Source: an uncultured Alphaproteobacteria bacterium (lineage in GTDB: Bacteria > Pseudomonadota > Alphaproteobacteria > Rs-D84). From it: a stretch of DNA of 42,539 nt. Of this stretch, positions 7,884 to 16,624 are shown one piece after another (position 1 is the first letter of the stretch; each line of letters opens with the position of its first letter). The translations under genes were made by a program, and so were the position numbers. Location of the stretch: contig CAMHTQ010000006.1 of NCBI GenBank assembly GCA_946188105.1, forward strand, positions 1 to 42,539. The letters run 5' to 3'. The notes under the pieces are model-generated. The model was not told the origin of the DNA. It did not search any database and saw only the letters and a list, made by a program, of their open reading frames with translations.

Positions 7884-8781
7884 CCAATTTTCCCTCCAAC
7901 CAATCAAAGAAAGATTTTTCTATTTTAGTATCTAATTTTGCAAACTTGATTTTCTTACGAATATTTTCCGGTAATCTGACCCAATCTTTTTCCGTAGTAA
8001 TCAGTTTTGCATCATATTTTTTTGCTAAATCTTGCAGATTTTTTATATCGCGTTCTTGGTATTGATAATGATCCGCAAAAGACAATTTGAACACAACGTT
8101 TTTTAATTTAGTAAAAAATTTTTCAGGATATCCAATACCCGCAAACGCAACCAATGGCACATCATCATCGTATGGCGACACAGTTGTATTTTCAGCATAA
8201 AACACAGGAATATTTTCTGGTAATTTTAACTTTGGATTTGGCTTTTCAGATTTTATAACAATAATACAATCCGCCCTTTTTAACCCTGACAACCCTTCAC
8301 GCATAGGACCGGCAGGCAACAAAAATTTATTCCCAAACCCAAAACTTTCATCCACAACAACAATAGATATATCTTTTTTTATACTGGGGTTTTGGAATCC
8401 GTCATCCATAACAATTGGTGTTTTAGATTTTTGTTTATTCAGCAAAATAATATTACTTTTTCTATCACCTGTATGCACCGCCAAACCATACCGCGACAGC
8501 ATCAATGCCTCGTCCCCAACACCATTTGTTTTTCTGCTTCTTTTATAACCACGCATCACAACCGGAGAATCAAAAAACTCTGCAATTTGTCGCACGATTG
8601 GTGTTTTACCAACCCCACCAGCTAACAAATTTCCAACACATATAATTTTGCGATTTGATACCAGCGGATGTTTTGACCGCTTTTTAAACACCCATTTACT
8701 AAACAAAAAATATAACCCAGCAAAAGGCAACAACAACCAGGCTTTTAAACCCCTTCGTAAAAACCACTTTGGTGTTTTCAT
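7870..8781 (-). CDS. lpxK: tetraacyldisaccharide 4'-kinase
   Basis: LpxK phosphorylates the 4' position of the lipid A disaccharide at the inner membrane. The 303 residues begin with a membrane-associated helix (about 14-28), then the P-loop GNLLAGGVGKTP at 50-61, followed by MDDGFQNPSI (the family's DDGFQ catalytic motif) and VVDESFGFGN. ITTEKDWVRLP near the C-terminus is another LpxK signature. Length is a little short of the usual 320-340. The gene overlaps its upstream neighbour by 1 nt and lpxC by 14 nt, so all three are translated together. Kdo transferase (waaA), often found between the acyltransferase and lpxK in alphaproteobacteria, is absent here. Confidence 0.94.
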   Translation of the reverse strand: MKTPKWFLRRGLKAWLLLPFAGLYFLFSKWVFKKRSKHPLVSNRKIICVGNLLAGGVGKTPIVRQIAEFFDSPVVMRGYKRSRKTNGVGDEALMLSRYGLAVHTGDRKSNIILLNKQKSKTPIVMDDGFQNPSIKKDISIVVVDESFGFGNKFLLPAGPMREGLSGLKRADCIIVIKSEKPNPKLKLPENIPVFYAENTTVSPYDDDVPLVAFAGIGYPEKFFTKLKNVVFKLSFADHYQYQERDIKNLQDLAKKYDAKLITTEKDWVRLPENIRKKIKFAKLDTKIEKSFFDWLEGKLDGNL

Positions 8782-9548
8782 TATTTTTTTCCTTTTTTTG
8801 CCTCGCGCATTTTTTTCTTGAACTCGCTGGCGGTCATATCTTGTTCAACCTGCATCAGATTAAACATTTTATCCAAATCACGCAGTTGTTTAACGCAAAT
8901 ATTTTCGATTTCTTGACGTTCCTTTTCAAACTCTGGTGTTTTTATTTCAGATTTAACATAAATAGGATCGCCAACATCTATCACAACCTTGGAAAAAGGC
9001 ATAACGACAAAATATCTGTCCCAACGGTTTTGAATCCATGGTCTGGACGCAGAAAAACAAACTGGAATAATTGGTGCCCCCGTCATTTTTGCAAAAAACA
9101 TAGCCCCGTCTTGCAATCTCAAAGATGGGCCACTGGGACCATCAGGCGAAATAACCAAACAATGTCCACCTTTACGCAAAATACGCACACCTTCGCGCAG
9201 AACCGATATTGCCCCATGCGAAGAGCTGCCAAAAATTGCCCTGCCCCCGAACATATGTTGAATTTTAGCCATAAACCGCCCGTCTTTATGACTGCTGGTC
9301 ACGACATAAGAACGAATACGATACCACGCCATAATTGCCGAAGGAATCATTGAACGACCATGCCAAATAACGAACACAGCCGGTTTTTTTCTGTATTCTT
9401 TTAAAACATCTTTATTACGCACATGTGTACAGCAAGTGGCGAAAACCAGCCACATAATCAGAGACACCGGTATAACAAAAATCCATTGTACAATATCCAA
9501 ACCCAAAAACGGGTCCAAGATATATTTTCTCAGTTTACTTCTTGCCAT
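8781..9548 (-). CDS. DUF374 lysophospholipid acyltransferase-like protein
   Basis: A 255-residue membrane-bound acyltransferase of the DUF374 group, which in alphaproteobacteria sits next to waaA and lpxK and is thought to act on lipid A or phospholipid precursors. A membrane helix at about 18-40 is followed by VIWHGRSMIPS (residues 60-70), ISPDGPSGPSLRLQDGAMFFAK (the hallmark of this group; quoted to show the DGPSGP core) and a GAPIIPVCFSASRPW motif. The C-terminus is Lys-rich. It starts the lipid A operon; GGTGGT lies before the ATG. The acyl donor and acceptor cannot be told from the sequence. Confidence 0.85.
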   Translation of the reverse strand: MARSKLRKYILDPFLGLDIVQWIFVIPVSLIMWLVFATCCTHVRNKDVLKEYRKKPAVFVIWHGRSMIPSAIMAWYRIRSYVVTSSHKDGRFMAKIQHMFGGRAIFGSSSHGAISVLREGVRILRKGGHCLVISPDGPSGPSLRLQDGAMFFAKMTGAPIIPVCFSASRPWIQNRWDRYFVVMPFSKVVIDVGDPIYVKSEIKTPEFEKERQEIENICVKQLRDLDKMFNLMQVEQDMTASEFKKKMREAKKGKK

Positions 9549-9678
9549 AAAACTACCACCAAATAAAATATATGGAAATCATAGCAACAATAAAACAGCA
9601 ATGCAAGAGCCAAAGGGATAAAAATCGACTAACAATCGGTTTTAAGTGAAAATTTTTGAAATTTTATTGCATTTTTTA

Positions 9679-9706
9679 TTGACAGCACGATATTTTAGTG
9701 TATAAT
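9679..9706 (+). promoter_or_regulatory. near-consensus promoter of the initiator tRNA gene
   Basis: TTGACA (9679-9684) and TATAAT (9701-9706) are both perfect, with a 16-nt spacer; the tRNA begins 13 nt after the -10 box, so the 5' leader is only a few nucleotides. Confidence 0.85.
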
Positions 9707-9718
9707 ATACCCTATCAT

Positions 9719-9795
<77 letters not shown>

Positions 9796-9805
9796 GTTTA
9801 ATAGT

Positions 9806-9833
9806 AAAAGTGCCCCATTTGGGGCATTTTTAT
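9806..9833 (+). terminator. terminator of the initiator tRNA
   Basis: TGCCCC (9811-9816), loop ATTT, GGGGCA (9821-9826) followed by five T. Confidence 0.85.
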
Positions 9834-9837
9834 TATT

Positions 9838-10054
9838 AAAATTGTTCTGGAATTTGAACCAACGAGAAAGTTGGTTCAACCGCAGGCGAAAGGCATACGT
9901 GTATGCCGGTGAGCAAAGCGAATGAGCCAAGGTGGCGAAGCAAATCCATCTATACATATAAATACATAACTACAAATTTGCGCGCAGTCGCGGCGCATTT
10001 ACGCGACGGACGAGCGAAACCCATCTCCCGTCTTCATTCTTGGATTAAAATTAA
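9838..10054. other. gene-free stretch with partial copies of the tRNA 3' end and GC-rich palindromes
   Basis: No gene is visible between the tRNA terminator and the next terminator. The stretch is clearly GC-richer than its surroundings and holds: GTTGGTTCAA (9870-9879) and CAAATCCATCT (9941-9951), both exact copies of parts of the tRNA T-arm; CCATCTCCCG (10021-10030), a copy of its acceptor end; the hairpins TTGAACCAAC/GTTGGTTCAA and GGCATACGTGTATGCC; and a TCGCGGC...GACGGA element (9988-10010). This looks like debris of repeated insertion or recombination at the tRNA 3' end. Confidence 0.5.
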
Positions 10055-10080
10055 AAAAGTGGCAAAAAATCGCCACTTTT
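10055..10080. terminator. terminator after the 10104 gene
   Basis: AAAAGTGGC (10055-10063) pairs with GCCACTTTT (10072-10080); T-rich on the minus strand beyond the stem, so it serves the minus-strand gene ending at 10104. Confidence 0.7.
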
Positions 10081-10103
10081 GAACTAACAAATCAATTTTT
10101 TCA

Positions 10104-10598
10104 CTATTTCTTTACTCTGTTAGTATTTCTATCTTGTTTATAACCATCACTTATGAACTTTATTGGCAAAACCAAAATAAATGGCAAATAAAACCAAAAG
10201 ATTACCCACAAATAATTCCATAGATAAGATAAAGAATATATATATACTTTGGATAGATTGTCATATTCTTTCCCAATAATTTTGCAATCACCTTGTGTAT
10301 TATCATCGACAGATACCAGTTTTACCTTACCGTTTTCACAATCAGATCTTAATATTAATGTTTCTATCTTTTTTAAATCTGCATCAGAAATATAATAATT
10401 GTTTTTTACTTCTTGTAATTTGTAATATTCCCACGGTCTTAAAGATGTATGCACTTTATAAAAATACATTTTATTTTTTGCTTCAGGCGTGATTATTAAT
10501 AATGATATAAAAGCGAAAACACAACCTATAACAAACAATAAACGCAAATTACCAGTGTTTTTAAATATATTAAAATATAGTTTTGATATAAATTTCAT
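10104..10598 (-). CDS. hypothetical two-helix membrane protein
   Basis: Not recognised. The 164-residue product has a membrane helix at about 22-40 (LLFVIGCVFAFISLLII), a hydrophilic region of about 85 residues with two Cys (SDCENG and GDCKII) likely on the outside, and a second membrane helix near the C-terminus (LWVIFWFYLPFILVLPI) followed by a basic tail: an in-out-in hairpin. The ATG at 10598 is preferred over one seven codons earlier because AAAAGGA precedes it at the right distance. It is single, with its own terminator. Lower GC and few related features suggest a lineage-specific gene. Confidence 0.65.
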   Translation of the reverse strand: MKFISKLYFNIFKNTGNLRLLFVIGCVFAFISLLIITPEAKNKMYFYKVHTSLRPWEYYKLQEVKNNYYISDADLKKIETLILRSDCENGKVKLVSVDDNTQGDCKIIGKEYDNLSKVYIYSLSYLWNYLWVIFWFYLPFILVLPIKFISDGYKQDRNTNRVKK

Positions 10599-10656
10599 TT
10601 TCAATCCTTTTGGGGACAATACGATTATATTCCAACATATTATTTTTTCAATATTA

Positions 10657-10752
10657 TTATTTCAAATCCACTAACCTTAATTTATCTTTCAACTTATCAA
10701 TCTCTCGCCCTATTTCCAATAATTCGGCTCGAGAACTGCACACACTGCACAA
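10657..10752 (-). pseudogene. possible coding remnant or micro-ORF (31 codons)
   Basis: In the gap between two minus-strand genes, one frame reads a plausible protein end: a C-x2-C pair followed by an amphipathic helix, SRAELLEIGREIDKLKDKL, then stop TAA at 10657-10659. The frame is closed by TGA upstream and would need TTG or GTG to start, with no ribosome site. It may be the tail of a decayed gene or a very small protein; the rest of the gap shows nothing. Confidence 0.2.
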
Positions 10753-10796
10753 TCAAGTTTTTATTTGTTTTCCAATACCTACAAAAAGTTCGAAAT

Positions 10797-11339
10797 TTAC
10801 TTTTTTGTATTTACCCAAACTCTATGGCTTTTTACACCGTCAACTTCACTGTCGGTAATTTGTTCGCCACCATACAATTTCATCAACCCTAAAATTCCAC
10901 GATATGATGCAGAATTATTCACATCGCACGTCATTAAAACTCTGTCCAGCCCCAGTTTATTTGCCTCAACCAAGCATAATTTTATACCGATAAAACTTGA
11001 ATATTTTCCACGATATTTTGGTGCAATATTTGCCGCAATATGACCACCTATTTTTTCTAATTTTGGTGTTAACCTATGTCTTATTTCAAAAGAGCCAACA
11101 AATTCATCACCATCCAATAACCACAATCTGGTACCCGGAACTCTACCTTCTTTTAATCCAATTCCCTTTGCCCCATCAGACAATTTTTTCAAATACTCAT
11201 CAACTCTATTTTCTTCTATGGCTTGAATCAAAGGATCTATACCACCACGTCCATAATGATTTTCATCCGCCTTGTAATCATCCATTGCCTTGATAAAAGC
11301 ATCCAAATATCTGCGTGATGGTTTGACCAGTTTTAACAT
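10797..11339 (-). CDS. GNAT family N-acetyltransferase
   Basis: A 180-residue acyl-CoA-dependent acetyltransferase. The core is clear: strand LWLLDGDEFVGSFEIRHRL, then GGHIAANIAPKYRGKYSSFIG (the RGK is the variant Q/RxxGxG/A acetyl-CoA loop), helix, and the C-terminal VLMTCDVNNSASYRGI typical of GNATs where an Asn holds the coenzyme. A 40-residue N-terminal extension with YGRGGIDPLIQAI precedes it. The acceptor is unknown. It is the last gene of the virB3-virB4 operon, starting 1 nt after galE ends; a link to surface sugar modification is possible but only by position. Confidence 0.85.
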   Translation of the reverse strand: MLKLVKPSRRYLDAFIKAMDDYKADENHYGRGGIDPLIQAIEENRVDEYLKKLSDGAKGIGLKEGRVPGTRLWLLDGDEFVGSFEIRHRLTPKLEKIGGHIAANIAPKYRGKYSSFIGIKLCLVEANKLGLDRVLMTCDVNNSASYRGILGLMKLYGGEQITDSEVDGVKSHRVWVNTKK

Positions 11340-11340
11340 T

Positions 11341-12342
11341 TTATTCGCCTAATTTTTTCTGGTAATTCCAAGAATCTTTGCACATATCTTGCAAATTATA
11401 TTGTGCAACCCAACCTAAAATTTGTTTTGCCTTTTCAGGATTCGCATAACATGACGCGATATCACCTGGACGTCTGGCAACTATTTCGTATGGAATTTTT
11501 ATATTGTTCACTTCTTCAAATGTTTTAATCACATCCAACACAGAATAACCATGTCCTGTTCCCAGATTAAATATTTCCAAACCACAATTTTTATTTATCG
11601 CCTGCATAGCACACACATGCCCACGTGCCAAATCAACAACGTGTATATAATCACGAACACCTGTTCCATCCGGTGTATCATAATCATTACCATACACAAA
11701 TAACTTTTCACGTTTTCCACACGCAACTTGGGTAATATAAGGCATCAAATTATTTGGAATTCCATTTGGTTTTTCGCCAATAAATCCTGATGGATGCGCG
11801 CCAATTGGATTAAAATACCGCAATATCACAACATTCATGTCCGGGTTTGCTTTTTGGGTATCTATTAAAATTTGCTCTATCATATGTTTTGTCCAACCGT
11901 ATGGATTTGTGCATATACCCTTTGGACATTCTTCGGTAATAGGAACAAATGCCGGTGTTCCATAAACAGTTGCACTGGAAGAAAATATAATATTTTTACA
12001 TCCAATATCTTTTAAAACTTTCAACAAAGATATCGTACCACTGATATTATTATCATAATATTCCACAGGTTTTGCCACAGATTCCCCAACCGCCTTTAAC
12101 CCAGCAAAATGAATACATGTATCAATTTCATATCTTCGTAAAAACAGTTTTAAATATTCAGTATCACGAATATCTATATCACAAAACTCAATGTTTTTTC
12201 CGGTGATTTTTTCAATATTATCTAAAGTATCCCGCGAAGAATTACACAAATTATCAACACCAACAATTTCATAACCTTTTTGTTGTAATTCTACAATTGT
12301 ATGAGAAGCGATAAAACCTGTTGCACCAGTAACTAAAATCAT
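11341..12342 (-). CDS. galE: UDP-glucose 4-epimerase
   Basis: GalE interconverts UDP-Glc and UDP-Gal (or the N-acetyl forms) with bound NAD, feeding surface polysaccharide synthesis. The 333-residue extended SDR has the NAD loop TGATGFIASHT at 5-15 (GATGFIAS instead of the common GGAGYIGS), FAGLKAVGES, the SSSATVYG strand near 122-129, and catalytic Tyr148-x3-Lys152 (YGWTK). RYFNPIGAHPSG, GTGVRDYIHV and NLGTGHGYSV are GalE signatures. It overlaps the upstream secreted protein gene by 4 nt and so shares the virB3-virB4 transcript, an unusual place for galE. Confidence 0.94.
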   Translation of the reverse strand: MILVTGATGFIASHTIVELQQKGYEIVGVDNLCNSSRDTLDNIEKITGKNIEFCDIDIRDTEYLKLFLRRYEIDTCIHFAGLKAVGESVAKPVEYYDNNISGTISLLKVLKDIGCKNIIFSSSATVYGTPAFVPITEECPKGICTNPYGWTKHMIEQILIDTQKANPDMNVVILRYFNPIGAHPSGFIGEKPNGIPNNLMPYITQVACGKREKLFVYGNDYDTPDGTGVRDYIHVVDLARGHVCAMQAINKNCGLEIFNLGTGHGYSVLDVIKTFEEVNNIKIPYEIVARRPGDIASCYANPEKAKQILGWVAQYNLQDMCKDSWNYQKKLGE

Positions 12343-13007
12343 TTTTTCACTCCTTTCTTTTTGAAATATTTTTCAAATGCGGCATCGACTTTATCTTTTG
12401 TACATTTTTGTAATTTTTCATCTGGTTTTTCATCCAAAGCATTTGCATCACGACTTTGTTGTTCTTGAAAAACATCAACTAACTTTCGAATTTGTTTATC
12501 TTGAATTATTTTATCTTCAATTTTTTCAAAAGCATATGGAACATCATCTGCATCTTCTACATAAATAGGTTCAATTGAATTAACAACATCTTTTAAAACT
12601 GGTTTTAATTCAGAATAAACTTTATCTAATGCTTTTACAGAATCATCTATGTGGTGATTTTCATGTTCCAATACAGCGTTATATTCACAAGAATCTTTTT
12701 TATATTTTTTATCTATGGTAATTTCAAAATCTTTGAAACCAACAACAACCTTAACAGAATCCAGAAACACACAATAATATTTTCCATTAAAAGCATAACC
12801 AATTTTTGGTTCAACAGTATTAAAAGGTTGTATTTCAACAAAACCACCTTTTGGCCATAAATCTGTATCAGACGGTTTTATATTTGTTTTCCATATTGAT
12901 TTAGATAAATCCAAATCTACATCTTTTTTATATTCATCACAAACACCGGCATTTGCCGGCAAATTAAATGTAAAAAATAACAAAAAAATACATATTTTTT
13001 TAATCAT
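12339..13007 (-). CDS. secreted zincin-like protein B (HExxH)
   Basis: A 222-residue exported protein, paralogous to the gene immediately upstream. Signal peptide: MIKKICIFLLFFTFNLPANA, cleavage after NA. The shared core is an LDLSKSIW stretch, YCVFLDSVKVVVGF, then SCEYNAVLEHENHHIDD with HExxH at 115-119, and an EPIYVEDAD segment. HExxH in an export domain of this size recalls the DUF922-like secreted putative zinc proteases. Four Cys are conserved with the paralogue. ATG at 13007 is preferred to the TTG at 13019; it overlaps the upstream stop by 8 nt, so translation is probably coupled. Part of its signal peptide is encoded by the window's recurring palindrome CCGGCATTTGCCGG (12946-12959). 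Confidence 0.7.
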   Translation of the reverse strand: MIKKICIFLLFFTFNLPANAGVCDEYKKDVDLDLSKSIWKTNIKPSDTDLWPKGGFVEIQPFNTVEPKIGYAFNGKYYCVFLDSVKVVVGFKDFEITIDKKYKKDSCEYNAVLEHENHHIDDSVKALDKVYSELKPVLKDVVNSIEPIYVEDADDVPYAFEKIEDKIIQDKQIRKLVDVFQEQQSRDANALDEKPDEKLQKCTKDKVDAAFEKYFKKKGVKK

Positions 13008-13629
13008 TACATTTATCAAGATTTTGATATTTTTTCTTATGCTCGTCTATCTTTGCATTTCTGATTTCTTGGGCCCCAGAAATTTGTTGTTTTACCAAAA
13101 CAATTTCAGGATGCTTTTGCAACAATGTGTTTAATTTATTTACAGCCGCATCTATCCCACTTTTATCTTTTGTATAAATTGGCATAATAGAACCAGATGC
13201 CGAATACAAAGATTTTTTCAATTTACTTTGATAATCATCTATCACAGATAAATATGCCGATATATGTTCATCTTCGTGTTCTAATACCGCATTATAAGAA
13301 CAAGAATTAACCTGATGCCGCATATCAATTTTAACTAAAAATTCACTATATCCGATAACCGCATCTATTTCTTTTATACCAACACAAAAACCATCATTAT
13401 TTGGTAATTCATATATATCAGCCACAATATCATATTTATCGGTCAATGTAGCAATTACATTTCCATGATATAAATCCATCATTTTTAACGGCTGAACAAC
13501 CTTTTTAACCCAATCTGGCCTAGATAAATTTATAGTGGGTTTTGATTTAAATTGAACACACTTATCTTCTCCAAAAGCAGATGTAACAACGAATAATCCA
13601 GCAAAAACATAAATCAGTTTTTTAAACAT
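13000..13629 (-). CDS. secreted zincin-like protein A (HExxH)
   Basis: A 209-residue exported protein. Signal peptide MFKKLIYVFAGLFVVTSAFG, cut about residue 20. The mature part opens with a Cys, an INLSRPDWVKK stretch, FCVGIKEIDAVIGYSEF, then SCSYNAVLEHEDEHISAY with HExxH at 118-122, MPIYTKDKS, a helical tail and a Cys near the end. HExxH is the zinc-binding helix of metallopeptidases; no further His or Glu ligand is obvious, so activity is unproven. It overlaps virB4 by 8 nt and its paralogue by 8 nt. Position directly behind VirB4 suggests a periplasmic helper of the secretion machine (for example a cell-wall or pilin processing role), which is inference. Confidence 0.7.
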   Translation of the reverse strand: MFKKLIYVFAGLFVVTSAFGEDKCVQFKSKPTINLSRPDWVKKVVQPLKMMDLYHGNVIATLTDKYDIVADIYELPNNDGFCVGIKEIDAVIGYSEFLVKIDMRHQVNSCSYNAVLEHEDEHISAYLSVIDDYQSKLKKSLYSASGSIMPIYTKDKSGIDAAVNKLNTLLQKHPEIVLVKQQISGAQEIRNAKIDEHKKKYQNLDKCND

Positions 13630-16048
13630 TTTTCTTTAAATATTCTTCTACAAATGCACTGCCATAAGATTTGTATAATTCCTCGGCCAATAACACAGAT
13701 GAACGACCAGATTCAAACAAACGCAACAAACTGCCCAATCCACCTAATTCTGTATTTAAAATCACAGATTCATTATTCACTGGTCTGGACAATAAAACCG
13801 CCCTTTTCAAATTAGGATATGCCTTGCCTTGAATAAATGCCATTTCTAATGGATTTAATTTCCAATGTTCATAATCGGAAAGATCTGCGGCTGGGTTACG
13901 GAAAAACATAACTGTTTGTGTTTGTCCACGCACCACATCACCAATACCCAATTTATCCAGAACATTAGCGCGTTGGAAAGCGACCATATATGCCTGACGA
14001 TTTTTACGACCCTCTTGCAATCCAGCGATAAAGTTATCGCGGAACATTTTGTTTTCCAACATTGGTGCAGTTTCGTCAATCATAATCAGTGATGGATTTC
14101 CACCAGACACCGTTGTGTTATTTATTCTGTGCAAAATATAAGAAATCACAGCCGGTGCCAAAACTGGATCTTGCAAAATATCGGTAAAATCAAAAGTAGT
14201 AAGACGAGATTGTAAATCCAAAGTATCGACATCTTCGTTAAACATTTCACCGTATTGTAATTCATCAACCCATTTCTTTAACGCGGCACGCATATTGCCC
14301 CCAGACGAAAAACAACTTTCCCATAAATTTGATAATTTTCTGTCTTTGTCTTGTAAATAATCAAAGTTCACAGATACCGCTCTTGCGATTTCATCAGCGG
14401 ACGCCGGATCATCTTGGCCAGAAATCATTGCCAACCAACGACGCAAAAACGCGCGGTTTGCAACCGTATCAGCCATTTTAAACGGATTTAAATGTGTTTC
14501 AAAAGATTGCACATTTTCATCGCCCTTGTTCTTTTCTTTGCCCTGCATAGTGATATATTTTCCACCAACCGACAAAGTAAATATTTCGGCACCTTTATTT
14601 CTATCAAAGAAAAATGCCTTTAATTTTTGATGACGTAATGCCTGAGCAATCAAGAAAGAATACAAAGTTGTTTTACCACCGCCTGTTGGACCGATTGTCA
14701 AACTGTGTGCCACAGCAACAGGTTTATCAGAAACATGGAATTGGAATTGATACGGGGTTCCTTGGGCTGTTGGGAATACAACCAATGGACCATGTCCCCA
14801 ATCGCAATTTGCATTTCCACGTGGTACAAAATCCATAGGAATTGATATAGCCGCCGTTTTTGATAATAACTTAAAACTGCGTGGGAAAACATCAAATCCA
14901 GGAATCACCGAGAACCATGAAACACGTGATGCAAAAGTTTCAACAACCGGTGACACACCAAACGATGCCGCAATTTTCTTGAATTCACTAATACTTTTTT
15001 CTAACTCTTCAACTGTATTTCCAAACAACATAAACAAAGGATAATAATTAACTAAATTTTGATTACCAGAAACATTTTCATCCATACTGCTTTCGGCCTC
15101 ATCTAATTGCTCTATGGTTGATTCTTCTGATTTTTCACTCATAGTTGATTGTGTTTGACGCAATGCAGCCGCAGTTTCTGCAACACCCATAATACGAAAA
15201 CCATTCATACAAATCATTTCCGCCTGAATTGTTGAAACATTTATGTAAAATTCTTCGTCTAAATAATCAGGTGCAATTTTAAAAGACAAAGCCGCGGCAT
15301 ATTTTTCGATACCACCACTTTCGTATTTAATAAACCCATCACCCATAAATTCAACATCATCCACAGTAACATAATCAGATATACTGTTATCACATACACT
15401 GGGTTCTGGCTTGGTAATTGGGGATAAAATACGGCCAAAAAACTTTGCCATATTATTTTTATCATTGTTTTTCAACAATGTTGGTTTATATGCAGCCAAC
15501 ATAGATTCAACATAATTACAATATTGATTTAATTTTTCATCTGCATTAGCCCCGCCCACAGAAATAACTAAATAATAATTATTAGAAAAAATCTTTAAAC
15601 CTTGGTTTTTCCATTTATTATAAATTGCCTGCAAAGTAGATTGATGAAACTCGTAATTCAAATTTTCTTCCACAGCATCGCGGGTTGTAAAAAATCTTAA
15701 TACAACATTAGGATCGCGAATTTGATTAAACAAACTGGCCCTTAAATCCAAAAAACTGGCGCGGGTATCATCTTCTTGCATACTGGTTTGAACACCAACT
15801 AAATGATAAACACGAACCAAAGAACCGTCTGTTATCTGCAACGTATTGTCTTTTTTAACACTTTTAAAAGGCAAATAATCAGAATAATGCATATAACCAA
15901 ATTTTGGGAATATCTTTCTGGTTAAAATAGGCAAATAAGCCATCAAAACCAAAAACAAAACCACCACAACCATTACCAAAACAGTAACAGTTATAGGAAA
16001 ATCCGCACTTCCTGCAAAATAATCAAAAAATCCAACATTATCAAACAT
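13622..16048 (-). CDS. virB4: type IV secretion ATPase VirB4
   Basis: VirB4/TrbE/CagE-type ATPase that energises substrate transfer and pilus assembly at the cytoplasmic face of a type IV secretion system. The 808 residues include an N-terminal membrane helix (about 18-42, after a short lead), the VirB4 N-terminal domain, an acidic Ser/Glu-rich insertion near 300-330, Walker A GPTGGGKTT at 453-461, FFFDRNKGAEI, Walker B LIMIDE at 654-659 and an AFQRAN stretch close to the expected sensor. All are intact. The membrane helix is not universal in VirB4. It overlaps virB3 by 1 nt. VirB6, VirB8-11 and VirD4 are not in the window, so the machine must be split over several loci. Confidence 0.94.
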   Translation of the reverse strand: MFDNVGFFDYFAGSADFPITVTVLVMVVVVLFLVLMAYLPILTRKIFPKFGYMHYSDYLPFKSVKKDNTLQITDGSLVRVYHLVGVQTSMQEDDTRASFLDLRASLFNQIRDPNVVLRFFTTRDAVEENLNYEFHQSTLQAIYNKWKNQGLKIFSNNYYLVISVGGANADEKLNQYCNYVESMLAAYKPTLLKNNDKNNMAKFFGRILSPITKPEPSVCDNSISDYVTVDDVEFMGDGFIKYESGGIEKYAAALSFKIAPDYLDEEFYINVSTIQAEMICMNGFRIMGVAETAAALRQTQSTMSEKSEESTIEQLDEAESSMDENVSGNQNLVNYYPLFMLFGNTVEELEKSISEFKKIAASFGVSPVVETFASRVSWFSVIPGFDVFPRSFKLLSKTAAISIPMDFVPRGNANCDWGHGPLVVFPTAQGTPYQFQFHVSDKPVAVAHSLTIGPTGGGKTTLYSFLIAQALRHQKLKAFFFDRNKGAEIFTLSVGGKYITMQGKEKNKGDENVQSFETHLNPFKMADTVANRAFLRRWLAMISGQDDPASADEIARAVSVNFDYLQDKDRKLSNLWESCFSSGGNMRAALKKWVDELQYGEMFNEDVDTLDLQSRLTTFDFTDILQDPVLAPAVISYILHRINNTTVSGGNPSLIMIDETAPMLENKMFRDNFIAGLQEGRKNRQAYMVAFQRANVLDKLGIGDVVRGQTQTVMFFRNPAADLSDYEHWKLNPLEMAFIQGKAYPNLKRAVLLSRPVNNESVILNTELGGLGSLLRLFESGRSSVLLAEELYKSYGSAFVEEYLKKNV

Positions 16049-16338
16049 TATGCAGCCAATCTCCGCGGAATTCTATATTTCAACAAACGCAATTTTGCAG
16101 ACAAAATTTGACCAATTTGTGGATCAACCCTGGAATATACAGCCAAAACCATATGAACACCAATCAACGATATTAAAAAGAATAATGGCTGTATTTCAAA
16201 ATCAAAAAAGACCAAACTTATCACATAAATTGCAATAAAAACAATGAATTGGACAACAAAATTCAGCACAGCCAAATGATATGGCACATAAAAAATACGT
16301 GGCGGATTTGCCAAAGCTTTCAATACTTGTTGTTTCAT
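16048..16338 (-). CDS. virB3: type IV secretion inner-membrane protein VirB3
   Basis: A 96-residue protein with the VirB3/TrbD plan: short N-terminus containing ALANPPRIFYVPYHLAV, two membrane helices (about 27-46 and 52-70), and a C-terminal segment DPQIGQILSAKLRLLKYRIPRR. VirB3 binds VirB4 at the inner membrane and is almost always encoded next to it, as here (TAATG overlap). It heads the operon; TAGGAAGAG precedes the ATG and a promoter lies at 16358-16387. Confidence 0.88.
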   Translation of the reverse strand: MKQQVLKALANPPRIFYVPYHLAVLNFVVQFIVFIAIYVISLVFFDFEIQPLFFLISLIGVHMVLAVYSRVDPQIGQILSAKLRLLKYRIPRRLAA

Positions 16339-16357
16339 CTCTTCCTACTTGTTAATA

Positions 16358-16387
16358 ATTATACCATTTTTTAACATTTTTTAACAA
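16358..16387 (-). promoter_or_regulatory. promoter of the virB3-virB4 operon
   Basis: On the minus strand TTGTTA (16382-16387) and TATAAT (16358-16363), 18-nt spacer, about 20 nt before the virB3 start. The -35 box overlaps one of the GTTAAAAA repeats, so a protein binding the repeat could control it. Confidence 0.5.
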
Positions 16388-16596
16388 GCAGAAAAATCAA
16401 ATCAAAAATTTTGTTAATTTTGTTAAAAACTGCCTATTTTTTCAACTGGTAATTATTTTGATATATTTTCAACAATTTTTATAAAAACCTTAGATTTTAA
16501 GCAAAAAATTGTTAAAAACTTGTTAAATAAAAACTAAAAACTATTTTCAACAAAACTAACAGCCCCAATAAAAACAACAAAATATATATTATTTAT

Positions 16597-16624
16597 TTGA
16601 TTTTTGTTAAAAACCGTTTATAAT
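16597..16624 (+). promoter_or_regulatory. promoter of rpmJ
   Basis: TTGATT (16597-16602) and TATAAT (16619-16624), 16-nt spacer; the rpmJ start follows 22 nt after the -10 box. Confidence 0.65.

Noticed and set aside
7884..7907. Longer start for lpxC
   Set aside because: The ATG at 7883 has GGAGGG 8 nt upstream and fits the family's N-terminus; the extra eight residues do not.
8769..9353. A 194-codon plus-strand frame opposite the DUF374 gene
   Set aside because: Antisense to a motif-rich gene; composition (His, Phe, Asn) is typical of a shadow frame.
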